Shown in pieces: positions 41,759 through 49,719 of a stretch of 64,000 nt of DNA; position 1 is the stretch's first letter; every line of letters starts with the position of its first letter. Source of the stretch: JACKNG01 sp050184115 (GTDB lineage Bacteria > Pseudomonadota > Gammaproteobacteria > Ga0077536). The stretch lies in NCBI GenBank assembly GCA_050184115.1, contig JBFXAQ010000015.1, positions 1 to 64,000 of the forward strand, given 5' to 3'. The notes below the pieces were generated by a model. The model had not been told where the DNA came from and did not search any database. It saw only the letters and a list, made by a program, of their open reading frames with translations. Both the position numbers and the translations under genes were made by a program.

Positions 41759-43853
41759 GAACCCACGCACGCAGCGCCGCGCGGCCATCAAGCGCGCCTC
41801 GAAGGCCGGGCGTGGCGCTATGCGCACACTCGACCGCCAGGCCCTGGGCGAGCTGGCCGAGCTGTACCAGGGCGCACGCGACGACCTCGAGGCGGCGATC
41901 GCCGAGTACGCGGGGCGTGACGCCACGCTCCGCCTCGAGGTGATGCAGGACCTGCTCGGCCAGGTGCGTGCGCGATTGGACGCCCTGGGCAAGGCCCGCG
42001 ACCAGGCGCTCGACGAGCACCTGGGCGAGGCGGCCGATATCGGCGTGCGGCCGTTCGAGGGCGAGGCCGCGATCCTCGGCCGCTCGCTGACGCAGGTGGC
42101 GGACAACGCGCTGCGCTTCGTGCGGACCTTCGTGGCGGAGGACGGCCTGCAGCTCTCCGATCGCCTGTGGCGGCTCGACGCTGGCGCGCGCCAGGCAGTG
42201 ACGCGGGCGATCGAGTCGGCCGTCATCCAGGGGCACTCTGCGACGCGTGCGGCGCAGGACTTCCTCTCCCGCGGCGAAGCCGTGCCGGGCGACATCCGCG
42301 ACAAGATGGCCGCAGCCCAAGGGCCTCGGGTGGCGGTGGCTGCCGGCCGCGCGTTGATGGCCGACGAGGGCAACGCCTACGAACACGCCCTGCGCGTGTT
42401 CCGAACCGAGATCAACCGCGCCCACGGCGAGGCCTACCGCGCGGCGGCGCAGGAACACCCGGACGCCATCGGCACCCGCTTCCTGCTTTCGCCGAACCAC
42501 CCGGCGGTCGACGTCTGCGACATGCACGCGAGCGTCAACCGCTACGGGCTGGGGCCGGGGGTGTACCCCTTCGGCAAAAGCCCCTGGCCCGCGCACCCGA
42601 ACACGCTGAGCTTCGAGGAGGTGGTGTTCGCCGACGAGGTGAGCGAGGACGACAAGGCCGGGCGCGAGGACCGGATCGAGTGGTTGAAGCGTCAGCCGTC
42701 GGAGGCGCAGGCCTCGGTCCTCGGCAGCCGCGCCAAGCAGGCCGCGCTGACACAGGGCGTGCTGGTCGAATCGGAGATCGCCACGCCGTGGCGGGTGCTG
42801 CGCGAGAAGTACACCCGCCGCGGGGTGGAGATCTCCGGCGGGGTGCGTGCGGCGGGTCGCGACCGGCCGCGCCCCGTGGGCTCGACCTCGCGCGGCGTGG
42901 GGCCGGTGATCCCGAGTGCCGTGCCGGCTGACTTCAAGCCGGCGGCGACACTGGTGGCCGCCGGCAAGGTCACGCGCAGCCTGGTCAGCGGGGCCGAGGC
43001 GCGCGAGTACGTGCGCGGTGCCGATGGTGAGTACCTGGTGCGCTTCCGGCATGGGCGCAGCCGCCGGCAGGATGCGGCGAAGGTTCGGCGGGAGAAGTAC
43101 AACAACGCCTCGCTGGCGAAGCTCGAGGTCGACACGGCCAACGCGCTGAATGCTTCCCTGCTGGAGACGCAGCAGGTCGCCAAGGCCCTGGGTATCCCCG
43201 CGTTGCGCGGGGTGACCACCGCGGCTGGGAATGCCGCCGCGAGCATGGGCGATGGCGTGCTCGCCGTCTCGAAGTACAACAACCGCTACTTCGGGCCGCG
43301 CATGTCACGCGAGGAGGCGATCAGCAACCTCGAGGCCACGATCACGGCGAAGGAGAAGGCACTGGCCCGCTTCCAGGAACTGCACGCGGACAACCGCGCG
43401 GTGATCGGCTCCATGCAGGAGCAGATCGGCGCGCTGCGGGGCAAGGTGACGGCGTTGCGGGAGGGCGCGGATCTCCATTCGACCCTGAACCCGCCATCCG
43501 CGTGGACGCCGGCGGCCGGCACCACGCCGCCGCAGCTCTCCGATGCGTTCTTCCCGGACCCCGAGGACAAGTTCCGCTCGACGGTGTGGCACGAATTCGC
43601 CCACCACATCCACCAGCAGCTCGGCGTGACGGACAAGGCCAGCTACTACGACCCGCCGCTCGAGCGTACCCTCTCGGCACTCTACCGCGAGCGCCGTGAC
43701 GACCAGGTGTTTCCGACGACCTACTCCCGCACCAACCACAAGGAATGGTTTGCCGAGAGCTACGCGCTCTACCGCCTGGGGCGCCCCGACCTGCTCGACT
43801 CGAAGCTGCTGCAACTCATCAAGGACATCGAAGGGGGAAGGTACCAACCGTGA
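41742..43853 (+). CDS. MuF-type head morphogenesis protein fused to a C-terminal HExxH metallopeptidase-like domain
   Basis: Residues about 1-300 form the Mu F/SPP1 gp7 minor head protein: helices, then RTEINRAHGEAYRAAA and the D-x-C-D...HPN core near residues 215-290. After a linker of roughly 200 residues, a coiled-coil (EEAISNLEATITAKEKALARF) leads to a zincin-like domain with WHEFAHHIHQQ (His617, Glu618, His621) and a downstream EWFAES near residue 670 that could be the third ligand. At 703 residues it is about twice a normal MuF protein. MuF-toxin fusions are a known class of phage polymorphic toxins, so the tail domain may be an effector carried in the virion. Confidence 0.8.
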   Translation: MYLLAENPRTQRRAAIKRASKAGRGAMRTLDRQALGELAELYQGARDDLEAAIAEYAGRDATLRLEVMQDLLGQVRARLDALGKARDQALDEHLGEAADIGVRPFEGEAAILGRSLTQVADNALRFVRTFVAEDGLQLSDRLWRLDAGARQAVTRAIESAVIQGHSATRAAQDFLSRGEAVPGDIRDKMAAAQGPRVAVAAGRALMADEGNAYEHALRVFRTEINRAHGEAYRAAAQEHPDAIGTRFLLSPNHPAVDVCDMHASVNRYGLGPGVYPFGKSPWPAHPNTLSFEEVVFADEVSEDDKAGREDRIEWLKRQPSEAQASVLGSRAKQAALTQGVLVESEIATPWRVLREKYTRRGVEISGGVRAAGRDRPRPVGSTSRGVGPVIPSAVPADFKPAATLVAAGKVTRSLVSGAEAREYVRGADGEYLVRFRHGRSRRQDAAKVRREKYNNASLAKLEVDTANALNASLLETQQVAKALGIPALRGVTTAAGNAAASMGDGVLAVSKYNNRYFGPRMSREEAISNLEATITAKEKALARFQELHADNRAVIGSMQEQIGALRGKVTALREGADLHSTLNPPSAWTPAAGTTPPQLSDAFFPDPEDKFRSTVWHEFAHHIHQQLGVTDKASYYDPPLERTLSALYRERRDDQVFPTTYSRTNHKEWFAESYALYRLGRPDLLDSKLLQLIKDIEGGRYQP

Positions 43854-44068
43854 AAACCCGCCAGTGTTTCAACTGCGTGAACCTGCTCGAAGGCTCGGAC
43901 CCGATCGCGTGCCTGGCCTTCCCGGCCGGCATCCCCGGGCCGATCCTCACGGGCGAGTTCGACCATCGCCAACCCTACGAAGGCGACGACGGCTTCCGCT
44001 TCGAGCCGGTCGACCCCGCTGCCGATTTCGACGACGAGGACGAGTTCCCGAGGGAGGACACCCGATGA
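43850..44068 (+). CDS. Small Cys-containing phage protein
   Basis: This 72-residue protein begins KTRQCFNCVNL, a CxxC pair, followed by another Cys in IACLAFPAGIP and the pattern GEFDHRQPYEGDDGFRFEP. Similar short proteins are common next to head genes in phages, but their role is unknown. The GTG start overlaps the MuF stop (GTGA), with a strong purine-rich site (GGGGGAAGG) before it. The end is very acidic. Confidence 0.6.
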   Translation: MKTRQCFNCVNLLEGSDPIACLAFPAGIPGPILTGEFDHRQPYEGDDGFRFEPVDPAADFDDEDEFPREDTR

Positions 44069-44250
44069 CAGCCACCGCCCTGGCTACCGCCCCCATCGCC
44101 ACGCGCAAGGATTGCCTGTGCGGCTTCACCATGTACGACGGCGAGGTGATCCGCTCGCGCGTGGTGCGCGTGCGCACCGATGCCCGCCTGGAGGGCAAGT
44201 GCCGCTGCAAGCGGTGGGTGGCGCTGCCGCTCGTCGCGCGTCCCGGTTGA
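44065..44250 (+). CDS. Small zinc-ribbon-like phage protein (Com-like in appearance)
   Basis: This 61-residue protein has Cys pairs in KDCLCGF and GKCRCKRWV separated by about 30 residues, enough for one zinc site. The layout recalls phage Mu Com, a zinc-finger RNA-binding translational activator, but there is no mom gene beside it and the similarity is only general. The ATG overlaps the previous stop (ATGA). Its own stop overlaps the -35 of the promoter-like element downstream. Confidence 0.5.
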   Translation: MTATALATAPIATRKDCLCGFTMYDGEVIRSRVVRVRTDARLEGKCRCKRWVALPLVARPG

Positions 44251-44275
44251 CAGCACGGCGCGCGGCGTCAATCAT
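44247..44275 (+). promoter_or_regulatory. Sigma-70-type promoter ahead of the capsid gene
   Basis: TTGACA at 44247-44252 is a perfect -35. After 17 bases comes AATCAT (44270-44275), a 4/6 match to the -10. Transcription would start near 44282 and run into an intrinsic terminator at 44306-44339, so it would give a very short RNA unless the polymerase reads through. Confidence 0.45.
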
Positions 44276-44287
44276 TACCCCCGAACG

Positions 44288-44339
44288 AGGCATAACGTCA
44301 TAGCGAAAGCCGGACCCGAAAGGGCTCCGGCTTTTTTTT
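44288..44339 (+). repeat. Direct repeat, copy 1: leader plus intrinsic terminator
   Basis: The element starts AGGCATAACGT and ends in the terminator stem and T-run. The second copy at 53285-53336 has the same length and layout, with only a few differences before an identical 27-base hairpin core. Both copies sit directly before a structural gene and behind a promoter-like sequence. Confidence 0.75.
44306..44339 (+). terminator. Intrinsic terminator before the capsid gene
   Basis: The stem AAAGCCGG/CCGGCTTT encloses CCC-GAAA-GGG with one small bulge, and is followed by eight T residues. It is one of the clearest rho-independent terminators in the window. It ends transcripts from the terminase-to-Com-like block, or attenuates the promoter just upstream; the capsid gene begins 17 bases after it. 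Confidence 0.85.
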
Positions 44340-44355
44340 CGCCTGGCTGAAATGG

Positions 44356-46962
44356 ATGCGCGCAAGTAGGCACTTCAGGTTCGAGGACGACGAGCGGGGG
44401 TTGCACCTGCTCTCGGGGCGCGTTGCGCTGGCCGAGGGGCAGCAACGCTCGACGGAGACGATCCTGCGCGTGGTGCGCTTCGACGACCCGTTCTACGGGT
44501 TGGTCGACATCACCGCGGACAAGCTCCGCGCGATGGTCCGCAACTTCGAGGCGAACGTCTACGGCCAGGACCTCGCGATCGACGTCTCCCACCAGACCGC
44601 CGAAGGCGCGGCCGGCTTCATCCGCCGGCTGAGCTTCGACGGTCGCCGGCTGCTCGGCGAGATCGAGTGGACGCCGTGGGGTGTCGAGCAGGTGGTGCGC
44701 AAGGGCTTCCGGTATTTCTCGGCCGAGTTCGAGGAAAACTGGAAGAACCCCGAGACCGGCCAGCGCCACGGCCCGGTGCTGTTCGGTGCGGCCATCACCG
44801 TGCGCCCCCGGGTGAAGAAGCTCGACCCCATCAAGCCCGAAGCCCTGCAGCTCTCATTCGACAACGACGATCGCGGGTACGTCGCAAGCCCGTACTTCCG
44901 AACCCTGCTCACTGAGGAGATCACCACCATGTGGGACAAGCTCATTATCGCGCTGACCGAGAAGCTCAAGTCGCTGAAGCTGGCTGAGGACCTGGTCACG
45001 CAGATCATCGCCAAGGCGCGCATTGCGCTGGCGGCTGTCACCGAAGAAGCCCAGGCCACGGCGTTGATCTCCGTATTCGAAGACGCAGGCGAGGCGGTTG
45101 CGCGGCAGCTCGCCGACCTCGGGGGCGCTGGCGGTGCCGTGCTCCGCCTCGATTTCAGCGGCATGCCGCAGTTCTCGCCTGGGCTCGGCGCGGACGAGGT
45201 CAAGCGCCTGATGGCCGAGTGGCAGACCGAACAGGCCGAGGGGCAGCGCAAGCTGGCCGAACGGCTCGGCGCCAACGTCACCCGGTTCACCGAACTGCTC
45301 GAAGCCTCGGAAACGGTGAAGAAGCTCTCCGAGGGCTCGCGCGCCAAGCTCCTCGCGGCGAAGGACCTGGTGACCGCGGACATGACCGAGGACCAGGTGA
45401 AGCGCCTGGCCGAGCACCAGATCCAGCTCGCGAACGATCTCTCCGTCGCCTACGAACTCTCGGCCCGCGGCTGGCCGGGGCCGGCGGGCGCACCGCACAT
45501 CACGGTCGACGAGACCAACAACATCAAGGCCCTGCAGGAAGCGGTGGACCGCCGCCTGGGGCTGGTCGACCTGTCGGCCGCCCGCCGCTTCGCGAACGTG
45601 GGCGGCGCGCTGCGCGACGAGAACCGCAAGCTGGCCGAGGCCGTGCTGGCCACCTTCGACCGCGACCGCGGCGCCCAGCTCCAGGCCGAGCACCGCATGC
45701 TGGCCGGGGGTGACGGCATCGTCTCCGACGTCGCCGTGCCGGTGGTGTGGGAGCGCACCGTCATCCGCGAGGCGCTTTACAACCTGGTCGCGCTGCAGTT
45801 CCTGGACGCAGGCACCGATCAGTTCGCCACCAGCTACATGATCCCCTACAGCTACCGCGACACCACGGCCGCCGGGCGCGACAACACCCGCCGCTACGAA
45901 GGCCAGGCGGTCGCTCGTGCCGGCGTCATCCAGACGGCGGACACGGCCTACAACATCCCGCAGAAGCTCGCCTTCGAGGTCTCGGACGAACTGCGCTACC
46001 TCACCGCCGCGCGCCACCTGAACTGGGAGGCCGTGGGCGAGAACCAGCGCAATGCCACCCGCATCATCGGCGAGGACCTCGACCGCCTGGCGTTCAACGA
46101 GATCCTGCACGCGGCGGACGAGTACGGCGCCACGGCCGTCTCGAACGAGAATCTCGAGCTGCAGGCCGACGGCACGAAGAACATCTTCATCCTGGCGCAG
46201 TTCCCGGTGGTGCGCCCGCGCAAGGTCTACGACCTGCAGGGCAACCAGGTGGGCAGCACGGTGAACCCCGTCACCGTGACGTACAACTCGAACCCGGTGC
46301 TCGAGTACGACGGCACGGGCACGCAGGCGAACGGCACCTACTACGTGCTCGACTACAACCTGGGCGAGATCCGGCTGGTCAACCAGGCCGGCGCCATCCA
46401 GGTGCCGGCGGACGCCACCGCGTACACGATCAGCTACAGCTACGCGACGAACGTCTACAAGTTCGACACCGATCTCGGCTCGGCCGCCATCGATGCGCAC
46501 TGGGACACGTTCCTGTACCGCTATGGGCTCCGCAAGGCCGTGATCGAGGACCAGCGCTTCCACATGGCCAACTACGGGCTGATGTCCGGCACCGTGATGA
46601 CCATGATCGAGCAGGCCAAGCAGTTCGGCGCCAACGCGCGGCGCGCCGGCACGGACCTCGCCGCCGACGGCAACCTCGGCCGCATCAAGGACGTGCCGAA
46701 CTACAAGACCTCGGCCCCGGGCCTGTGGATGGGCGACCAGCGCATCATCGTGGCCGAGCGCGGCGTGACCCGCATGCGCATCACCAAGCCGTGGACCTTG
46801 GGCGAGCTCGAGAACCAGAAGGACGGCAACGGCCGCTTCACCGGCAAGAAGGAAGCCTACGGCGACCAGTTCCTGGTGATGCACACGCCGAACCCACTTA
46901 AGCGCGCCGCGACCTCGATCGTGCTGTTCAGCACCACGGCTCGCGTCGCCCGCGCGGCGTAA
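44356..46962 (+). CDS. Fused prohead protease-scaffold-major capsid protein
   Basis: This 868-residue protein is built of three parts. Residues 1-190 match the Mu I-type protease region (DVSHQTAEGAAGFIRRL, IEWTPWGVEQVVRKGFRYFSAEF, NPETGQRHGPVLFGAAITVRP). Residues about 192-385 are helical and charged, as in a scaffold. Residues about 385-868 form the major capsid protein (VPVVWERTVIREALYNLVALQF, AFEVSDELRYLTAARHLNW), with a beta-rich insertion around 615-700. An internal ATG at 44929 (Met192) has GAGGAG nine bases upstream, so a scaffold-capsid product could also be made. In most Mu-like phages these are separate genes. ATG 44356 is preferred over out-of-frame ATG 44352. Confidence 0.82.
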   Translation: MRASRHFRFEDDERGLHLLSGRVALAEGQQRSTETILRVVRFDDPFYGLVDITADKLRAMVRNFEANVYGQDLAIDVSHQTAEGAAGFIRRLSFDGRRLLGEIEWTPWGVEQVVRKGFRYFSAEFEENWKNPETGQRHGPVLFGAAITVRPRVKKLDPIKPEALQLSFDNDDRGYVASPYFRTLLTEEITTMWDKLIIALTEKLKSLKLAEDLVTQIIAKARIALAAVTEEAQATALISVFEDAGEAVARQLADLGGAGGAVLRLDFSGMPQFSPGLGADEVKRLMAEWQTEQAEGQRKLAERLGANVTRFTELLEASETVKKLSEGSRAKLLAAKDLVTADMTEDQVKRLAEHQIQLANDLSVAYELSARGWPGPAGAPHITVDETNNIKALQEAVDRRLGLVDLSAARRFANVGGALRDENRKLAEAVLATFDRDRGAQLQAEHRMLAGGDGIVSDVAVPVVWERTVIREALYNLVALQFLDAGTDQFATSYMIPYSYRDTTAAGRDNTRRYEGQAVARAGVIQTADTAYNIPQKLAFEVSDELRYLTAARHLNWEAVGENQRNATRIIGEDLDRLAFNEILHAADEYGATAVSNENLELQADGTKNIFILAQFPVVRPRKVYDLQGNQVGSTVNPVTVTYNSNPVLEYDGTGTQANGTYYVLDYNLGEIRLVNQAGAIQVPADATAYTISYSYATNVYKFDTDLGSAAIDAHWDTFLYRYGLRKAVIEDQRFHMANYGLMSGTVMTMIEQAKQFGANARRAGTDLAADGNLGRIKDVPNYKTSAPGLWMGDQRIIVAERGVTRMRITKPWTLGELENQKDGNGRFTGKKEAYGDQFLVMHTPNPLKRAATSIVLFSTTARVARAA

Positions 46963-47028
46963 CCCGTCAGCGTTGCCGGCGCCGACCACGGCGCCGGTGC
47001 CGCGCCCACCTGAGCACCCGGAGGCCCT

Positions 47029-47640
47029 ATGGACGACATCCCCATCCACAACCACTCGCCCATGCCCCTCTGGGTGGGGGGCACGATGGTCCCCCCGGGC
47101 GAGACCCGCATCTTCCCGATGCACCAGGTTCCCGAACACCTGCGCCCGGCGCCGGTGGCGGCCGAGCCGGAGGCGGTTGTCGACCTGGTGCTCGCGCTGC
47201 TCGACGGCTCCGTGGCGGACGTCGCCGAGGGCCTGGGGGATCTCCTCGACGAATCCCTCGACCGCCTGGAATCCGCCGAGAAGGCCGGCAAGGCCCGCAA
47301 GGGCGTGATGTCGGCCATCGCGGAGGAGCGCCTGCGCCGGGCCAACGCCGCGCAGATCCGCGAACAGCTCGCCCAGATGGACGACGCGGCGCTGGAGAAG
47401 CTCTACAACGACCTGCCAGACGGCGCCGTGGAAGGGCCGATCGCCGAGGCGCTGATGGTCGAGCGGGGCATCGGGGTGCCGGCGATGCGGGCGCGGCTAT
47501 TGCCGCTCGACGACGCGGCGCTGTATGCGCGCCGTGCCGAGCTGACGGAGCACGACGGTCCGGACAGCGACGATGAGCTGGCCGAGGTGCAGTTCATCGA
47601 CGAGATGCTGGCGGCGCGCGCTGCGGCCCTCGGAGCCTGA
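47029..47640 (+). CDS. Phage head-associated protein of unknown function
   Basis: This 203-residue protein has an N-terminal beta-rich part (IHNHSPMPLWVGGTMVPPGETRIFP) that resembles short capsid-accessory domains. It is followed by a mainly helical acidic region with repeated xDDAALxxLY-type helices (QMDDAALEKLYNDL, PLDDAALYARRAEL). It lies 66 bases after the capsid gene on the same strand. It may decorate or stabilise the head; no family is recognised. Confidence 0.6.
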   Translation: MDDIPIHNHSPMPLWVGGTMVPPGETRIFPMHQVPEHLRPAPVAAEPEAVVDLVLALLDGSVADVAEGLGDLLDESLDRLESAEKAGKARKGVMSAIAEERLRRANAAQIREQLAQMDDAALEKLYNDLPDGAVEGPIAEALMVERGIGVPAMRARLLPLDDAALYARRAELTEHDGPDSDDELAEVQFIDEMLAARAAALGA

Positions 47641-47646
47641 GCCAGC

Positions 47647-47961
47647 GTGCCCGGCCTCATGCGCATGTCGCCCTGGCTCGTCATCACGGCGGCGCTCGTC
47701 GCGATGGTGTACGTCATCGCGCCGGCGCAGCTCGAGGTGGCGGGGTGGAAGCTGCTGCTGCTCTCGGGCGCGGCCTACCTCGGCTACTGGATGTACCGGC
47801 ACCTCTACCCCTACGCGCGACCGCATGAGCTGATCAACCACGCACTGGAGGCCCGCGACCCGCGGATCTCCGACATCTACGCCCAGCTCGCGCAGGCGGC
47901 GATGTACTGCCGCGCCATCATCATCGCCGCCGTGGTGCTCGCCGCGGCGCTGGCGGTGTGA
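47647..47961 (+). CDS. Putative holin
   Basis: This 104-residue protein has three hydrophobic segments (about residues 8-25, 32-52 and 84-104) and the segment YWMYRHLYPYARPHEL, which resembles a family of putative phage holins in proteobacterial phages. It lies directly upstream of the transglycosylase and spanin genes. It would form the inner-membrane lesion at lysis. GTG start, six bases after the previous stop. Confidence 0.7.
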   Translation: MPGLMRMSPWLVITAALVAMVYVIAPAQLEVAGWKLLLLSGAAYLGYWMYRHLYPYARPHELINHALEARDPRISDIYAQLAQAAMYCRAIIIAAVVLAAALAV

Positions 47962-47962
47962 C

Positions 47963-48607
47963 GTGCGCCGGTCGCATGGCGCGCGGCCGTGGAGGGCGCT
48001 CACGGGCCTGACGCTGCTCGCGCTCCTGGCCGTCGCCTGTTCGCCGGCGCCGGCCGATACCTTCGCCCCGCCCCGCGCCGCGCTCGCCTACCAGCGCGAC
48101 CTCACCCGCGAAGCCCATGCCGCCTGGGGGCTCTCGGCCCCGGTGCCGGTGTTCGCTGCCCAGGTTCACCAGGAGAGCGCCTGGCGTGCCGATGCGCGCT
48201 CCCCGGTGGGTGCGCAGGGGCTCGCCCAGTTCATGCCCGCCACGGCGCGCTGGATGGCCGAGCTGTACCCCAACGACCTCGAGGGCGTGCAGCCCTGGAA
48301 CCCGCGCTGGGCCCTGCGCGCGATGGTGCGCTACGACGGCTGGCTGCACCGGCGGGTGGAGGGCCGCACGGCCTGCGACCGCTGGTGGTTCGTGCTGCGC
48401 GCCTACAACGGCGGGCTCGGCCACGTGCTGGCCGAGAAGCGCCTGGCGGCCGACCCGTTCGACCGCATGAGCGTGGATGCCCAGTGCGGACTCGCGAAGC
48501 GCGCGGCGCTGCATTGCCGGGAGAACCTCGGCTATCCCTTGCGCATCCTGCTGCGACACCAGCGGCTCTACGCGGCCTGGGGGCCACCGGTGGGGTGTGA
48601 TGACTGA
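47963..48607 (+). CDS. Lytic transglycosylase (SLT-type endolysin) with lipoprotein-like signal
   Basis: This 214-residue protein has an N-terminal hydrophobic segment ending LLAVACSPAPA, a plausible lipobox or signal-arrest-release anchor. The SLT fold follows, with catalytic Glu71 in QVHQESAWRADARSPVGAQGLAQFMPATA and the conserved AYNGG near residue 150. It cleaves peptidoglycan glycan strands. Its position after the holin and before the spanins marks it as the phage endolysin. GTG 47963 lies two bases after the holin stop. Confidence 0.85.
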   Translation: MRRSHGARPWRALTGLTLLALLAVACSPAPADTFAPPRAALAYQRDLTREAHAAWGLSAPVPVFAAQVHQESAWRADARSPVGAQGLAQFMPATARWMAELYPNDLEGVQPWNPRWALRAMVRYDGWLHRRVEGRTACDRWWFVLRAYNGGLGHVLAEKRLAADPFDRMSVDAQCGLAKRAALHCRENLGYPLRILLRHQRLYAAWGPPVGCDD

Positions 48608-48956
48608 TCTCAGCGCGGGCGGGTTCGTGAAGGAGCTGGCGCATTACCTGCCGTTCGTCTCGGCGATGGTCGGCCCGTCCTCGCGCAAGGCGAAGCTGCC
48701 GCCAGCGCTGATCGCCCGGATCGTGGAGCTGGCCTTCGTGGGCGGCATGATGTACGCCGCCTACAAGCACGACATGGGCACGATCCACACCGCGCTGACC
48801 GACCTGCGGACCGAAGTGGCCGCGCTGCGCCCCCTGCACGCGGACATCCGCGAGCTGACGACCATCGCGGAGAACAATGCCAAGGGCGTGCACGCCAACC
48901 AGGAATCGATCGAGCGCATGCGCTCGGCCCTGTTCGTGCCGCGGGGTGGGCAGTGA
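48600..48956 (+). CDS. Small membrane protein in the lysis cassette
   Basis: This 118-residue protein has a hydrophobic segment around residues 40-58 (ARIVELAFVGGMMYAAY), then a coiled-coil-like C-terminus (HTALTDLRTEVAALRPLHADIRELTTI). The start overlaps the endolysin stop by eight bases, and its own end overlaps the i-spanin start. The location suggests a lysis-timing role such as a second holin or antiholin. The family is unknown. Confidence 0.6.
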   Translation: MTDLSAGGFVKELAHYLPFVSAMVGPSSRKAKLPPALIARIVELAFVGGMMYAAYKHDMGTIHTALTDLRTEVAALRPLHADIRELTTIAENNAKGVHANQESIERMRSALFVPRGGQ

Positions 48957-49393
48957 CCATGCCCTCCGTCGCGACCCTCAAGCTCCTCGCCGCCGCTGCC
49001 CTGGCGGTGTTGCTCGTGTGGGGCGCGCAGCAGATGGAGATCCTCGCCCTGCGCGGCGAGGTCGGCACCCTGCGGGCCGAGAACGCGGGCCTCTTGCAGC
49101 GTGCCGGCACGCTCGCCGCCACGGTTCACCGCGGCGAGGTCGAGGTGGCCGAGTGCGGGCGGGCGAACGAGCACAACATGGGCGCGCTCCGGCTCTGCCA
49201 CGCGCGCACCGGCGACCTCGCCCGCGAGACGCGCCGGCTCGACGAGGCCCTGGCCGCCGCGAGGCACTCGGCAGCTGAACGCCTGGCCACGCGCGATGCG
49301 GAGGATGCCGCGCTGGCCGAGCGGGCACCGGTGCCGGTGGAAGAAGCCAACGCCATCGCGCGGGCGCGTGGGGCCGGGTGGCTGTGGCGATGA
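48953..49393 (+). CDS. i-spanin (Rz-like)
   Basis: This 146-residue protein has one N-terminal membrane helix (about residues 7-26) and a long charged helical periplasmic region with heptad-like patterns (RRLDEALAAARHSAAERLATRDAE). This is the layout of inner-membrane spanins. It starts with a GTG overlapping the previous stop. The next gene, an outer-membrane lipoprotein, begins in its last codons. Together they would fuse inner and outer membranes at lysis. Confidence 0.75.
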   Translation: MTMPSVATLKLLAAAALAVLLVWGAQQMEILALRGEVGTLRAENAGLLQRAGTLAATVHRGEVEVAECGRANEHNMGALRLCHARTGDLARETRRLDEALAAARHSAAERLATRDAEDAALAERAPVPVEEANAIARARGAGWLWR

Positions 49394-49716
49394 GCGCGCG
49401 GCTCGCCCTGGCTCTGTTGCTCGCGCTCGCCGGCTGTGCAGGCCACGCGCCGTCCTGCCCGGACCCGGTCGGCCCGACCACGGTCACGCGGGCGGAGACG
49501 GTGGACGTGCCGGTGGCCGCGCCGCGCGAGACGCCGCCCGAACTGCGCGCACCGCTGCGCCTCGACCAGCCGCAGTTCGAGGCCACCGGCCCCTATTGCC
49601 TGAGCTGGTCCAGCTACCAGGTGTACCTGCGGATGCTCTCGGGGATGGGGCATTACTACGATCTCTGCCGTGGGTTCGCGGCGGGCGACGCGGCCGACGC
49701 CGCTCCCGAGGAGTAG
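49390..49716 (+). CDS. o-spanin-like lipoprotein (Rz1-like)
   Basis: This 108-residue protein has a lipoprotein signal with lipobox LALAGC (predicted lipidated Cys near residue 16), then a Pro-rich stretch (APRETPPELRAPLRL) typical of Rz1 proteins. Two more cysteines are in the C-terminal half. The ATG overlaps the i-spanin stop (ATGA). It is longer than most Rz1 proteins, and the C-terminal 50 residues (SWSSYQVYLRMLSGMGHYYDL) are an extra conserved-looking part. Confidence 0.72.
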   Translation: MSARLALALLLALAGCAGHAPSCPDPVGPTTVTRAETVDVPVAAPRETPPELRAPLRLDQPQFEATGPYCLSWSSYQVYLRMLSGMGHYYDLCRGFAAGDAADAAPEE

Positions 49717-49719
49717 CGC

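Noticed and set aside
44065..44250. Assigning Mu Com/Mom modification function
   Set aside because: Only two CxC-like pairs are shared in general layout; no mom-like gene is near, so the name is not applied as a symbol.
44854..47139. 761-codon open frame antisense to the capsid gene
   Set aside because: Covers the major capsid region on the opposite strand; Val/His/Asp-rich without motifs.
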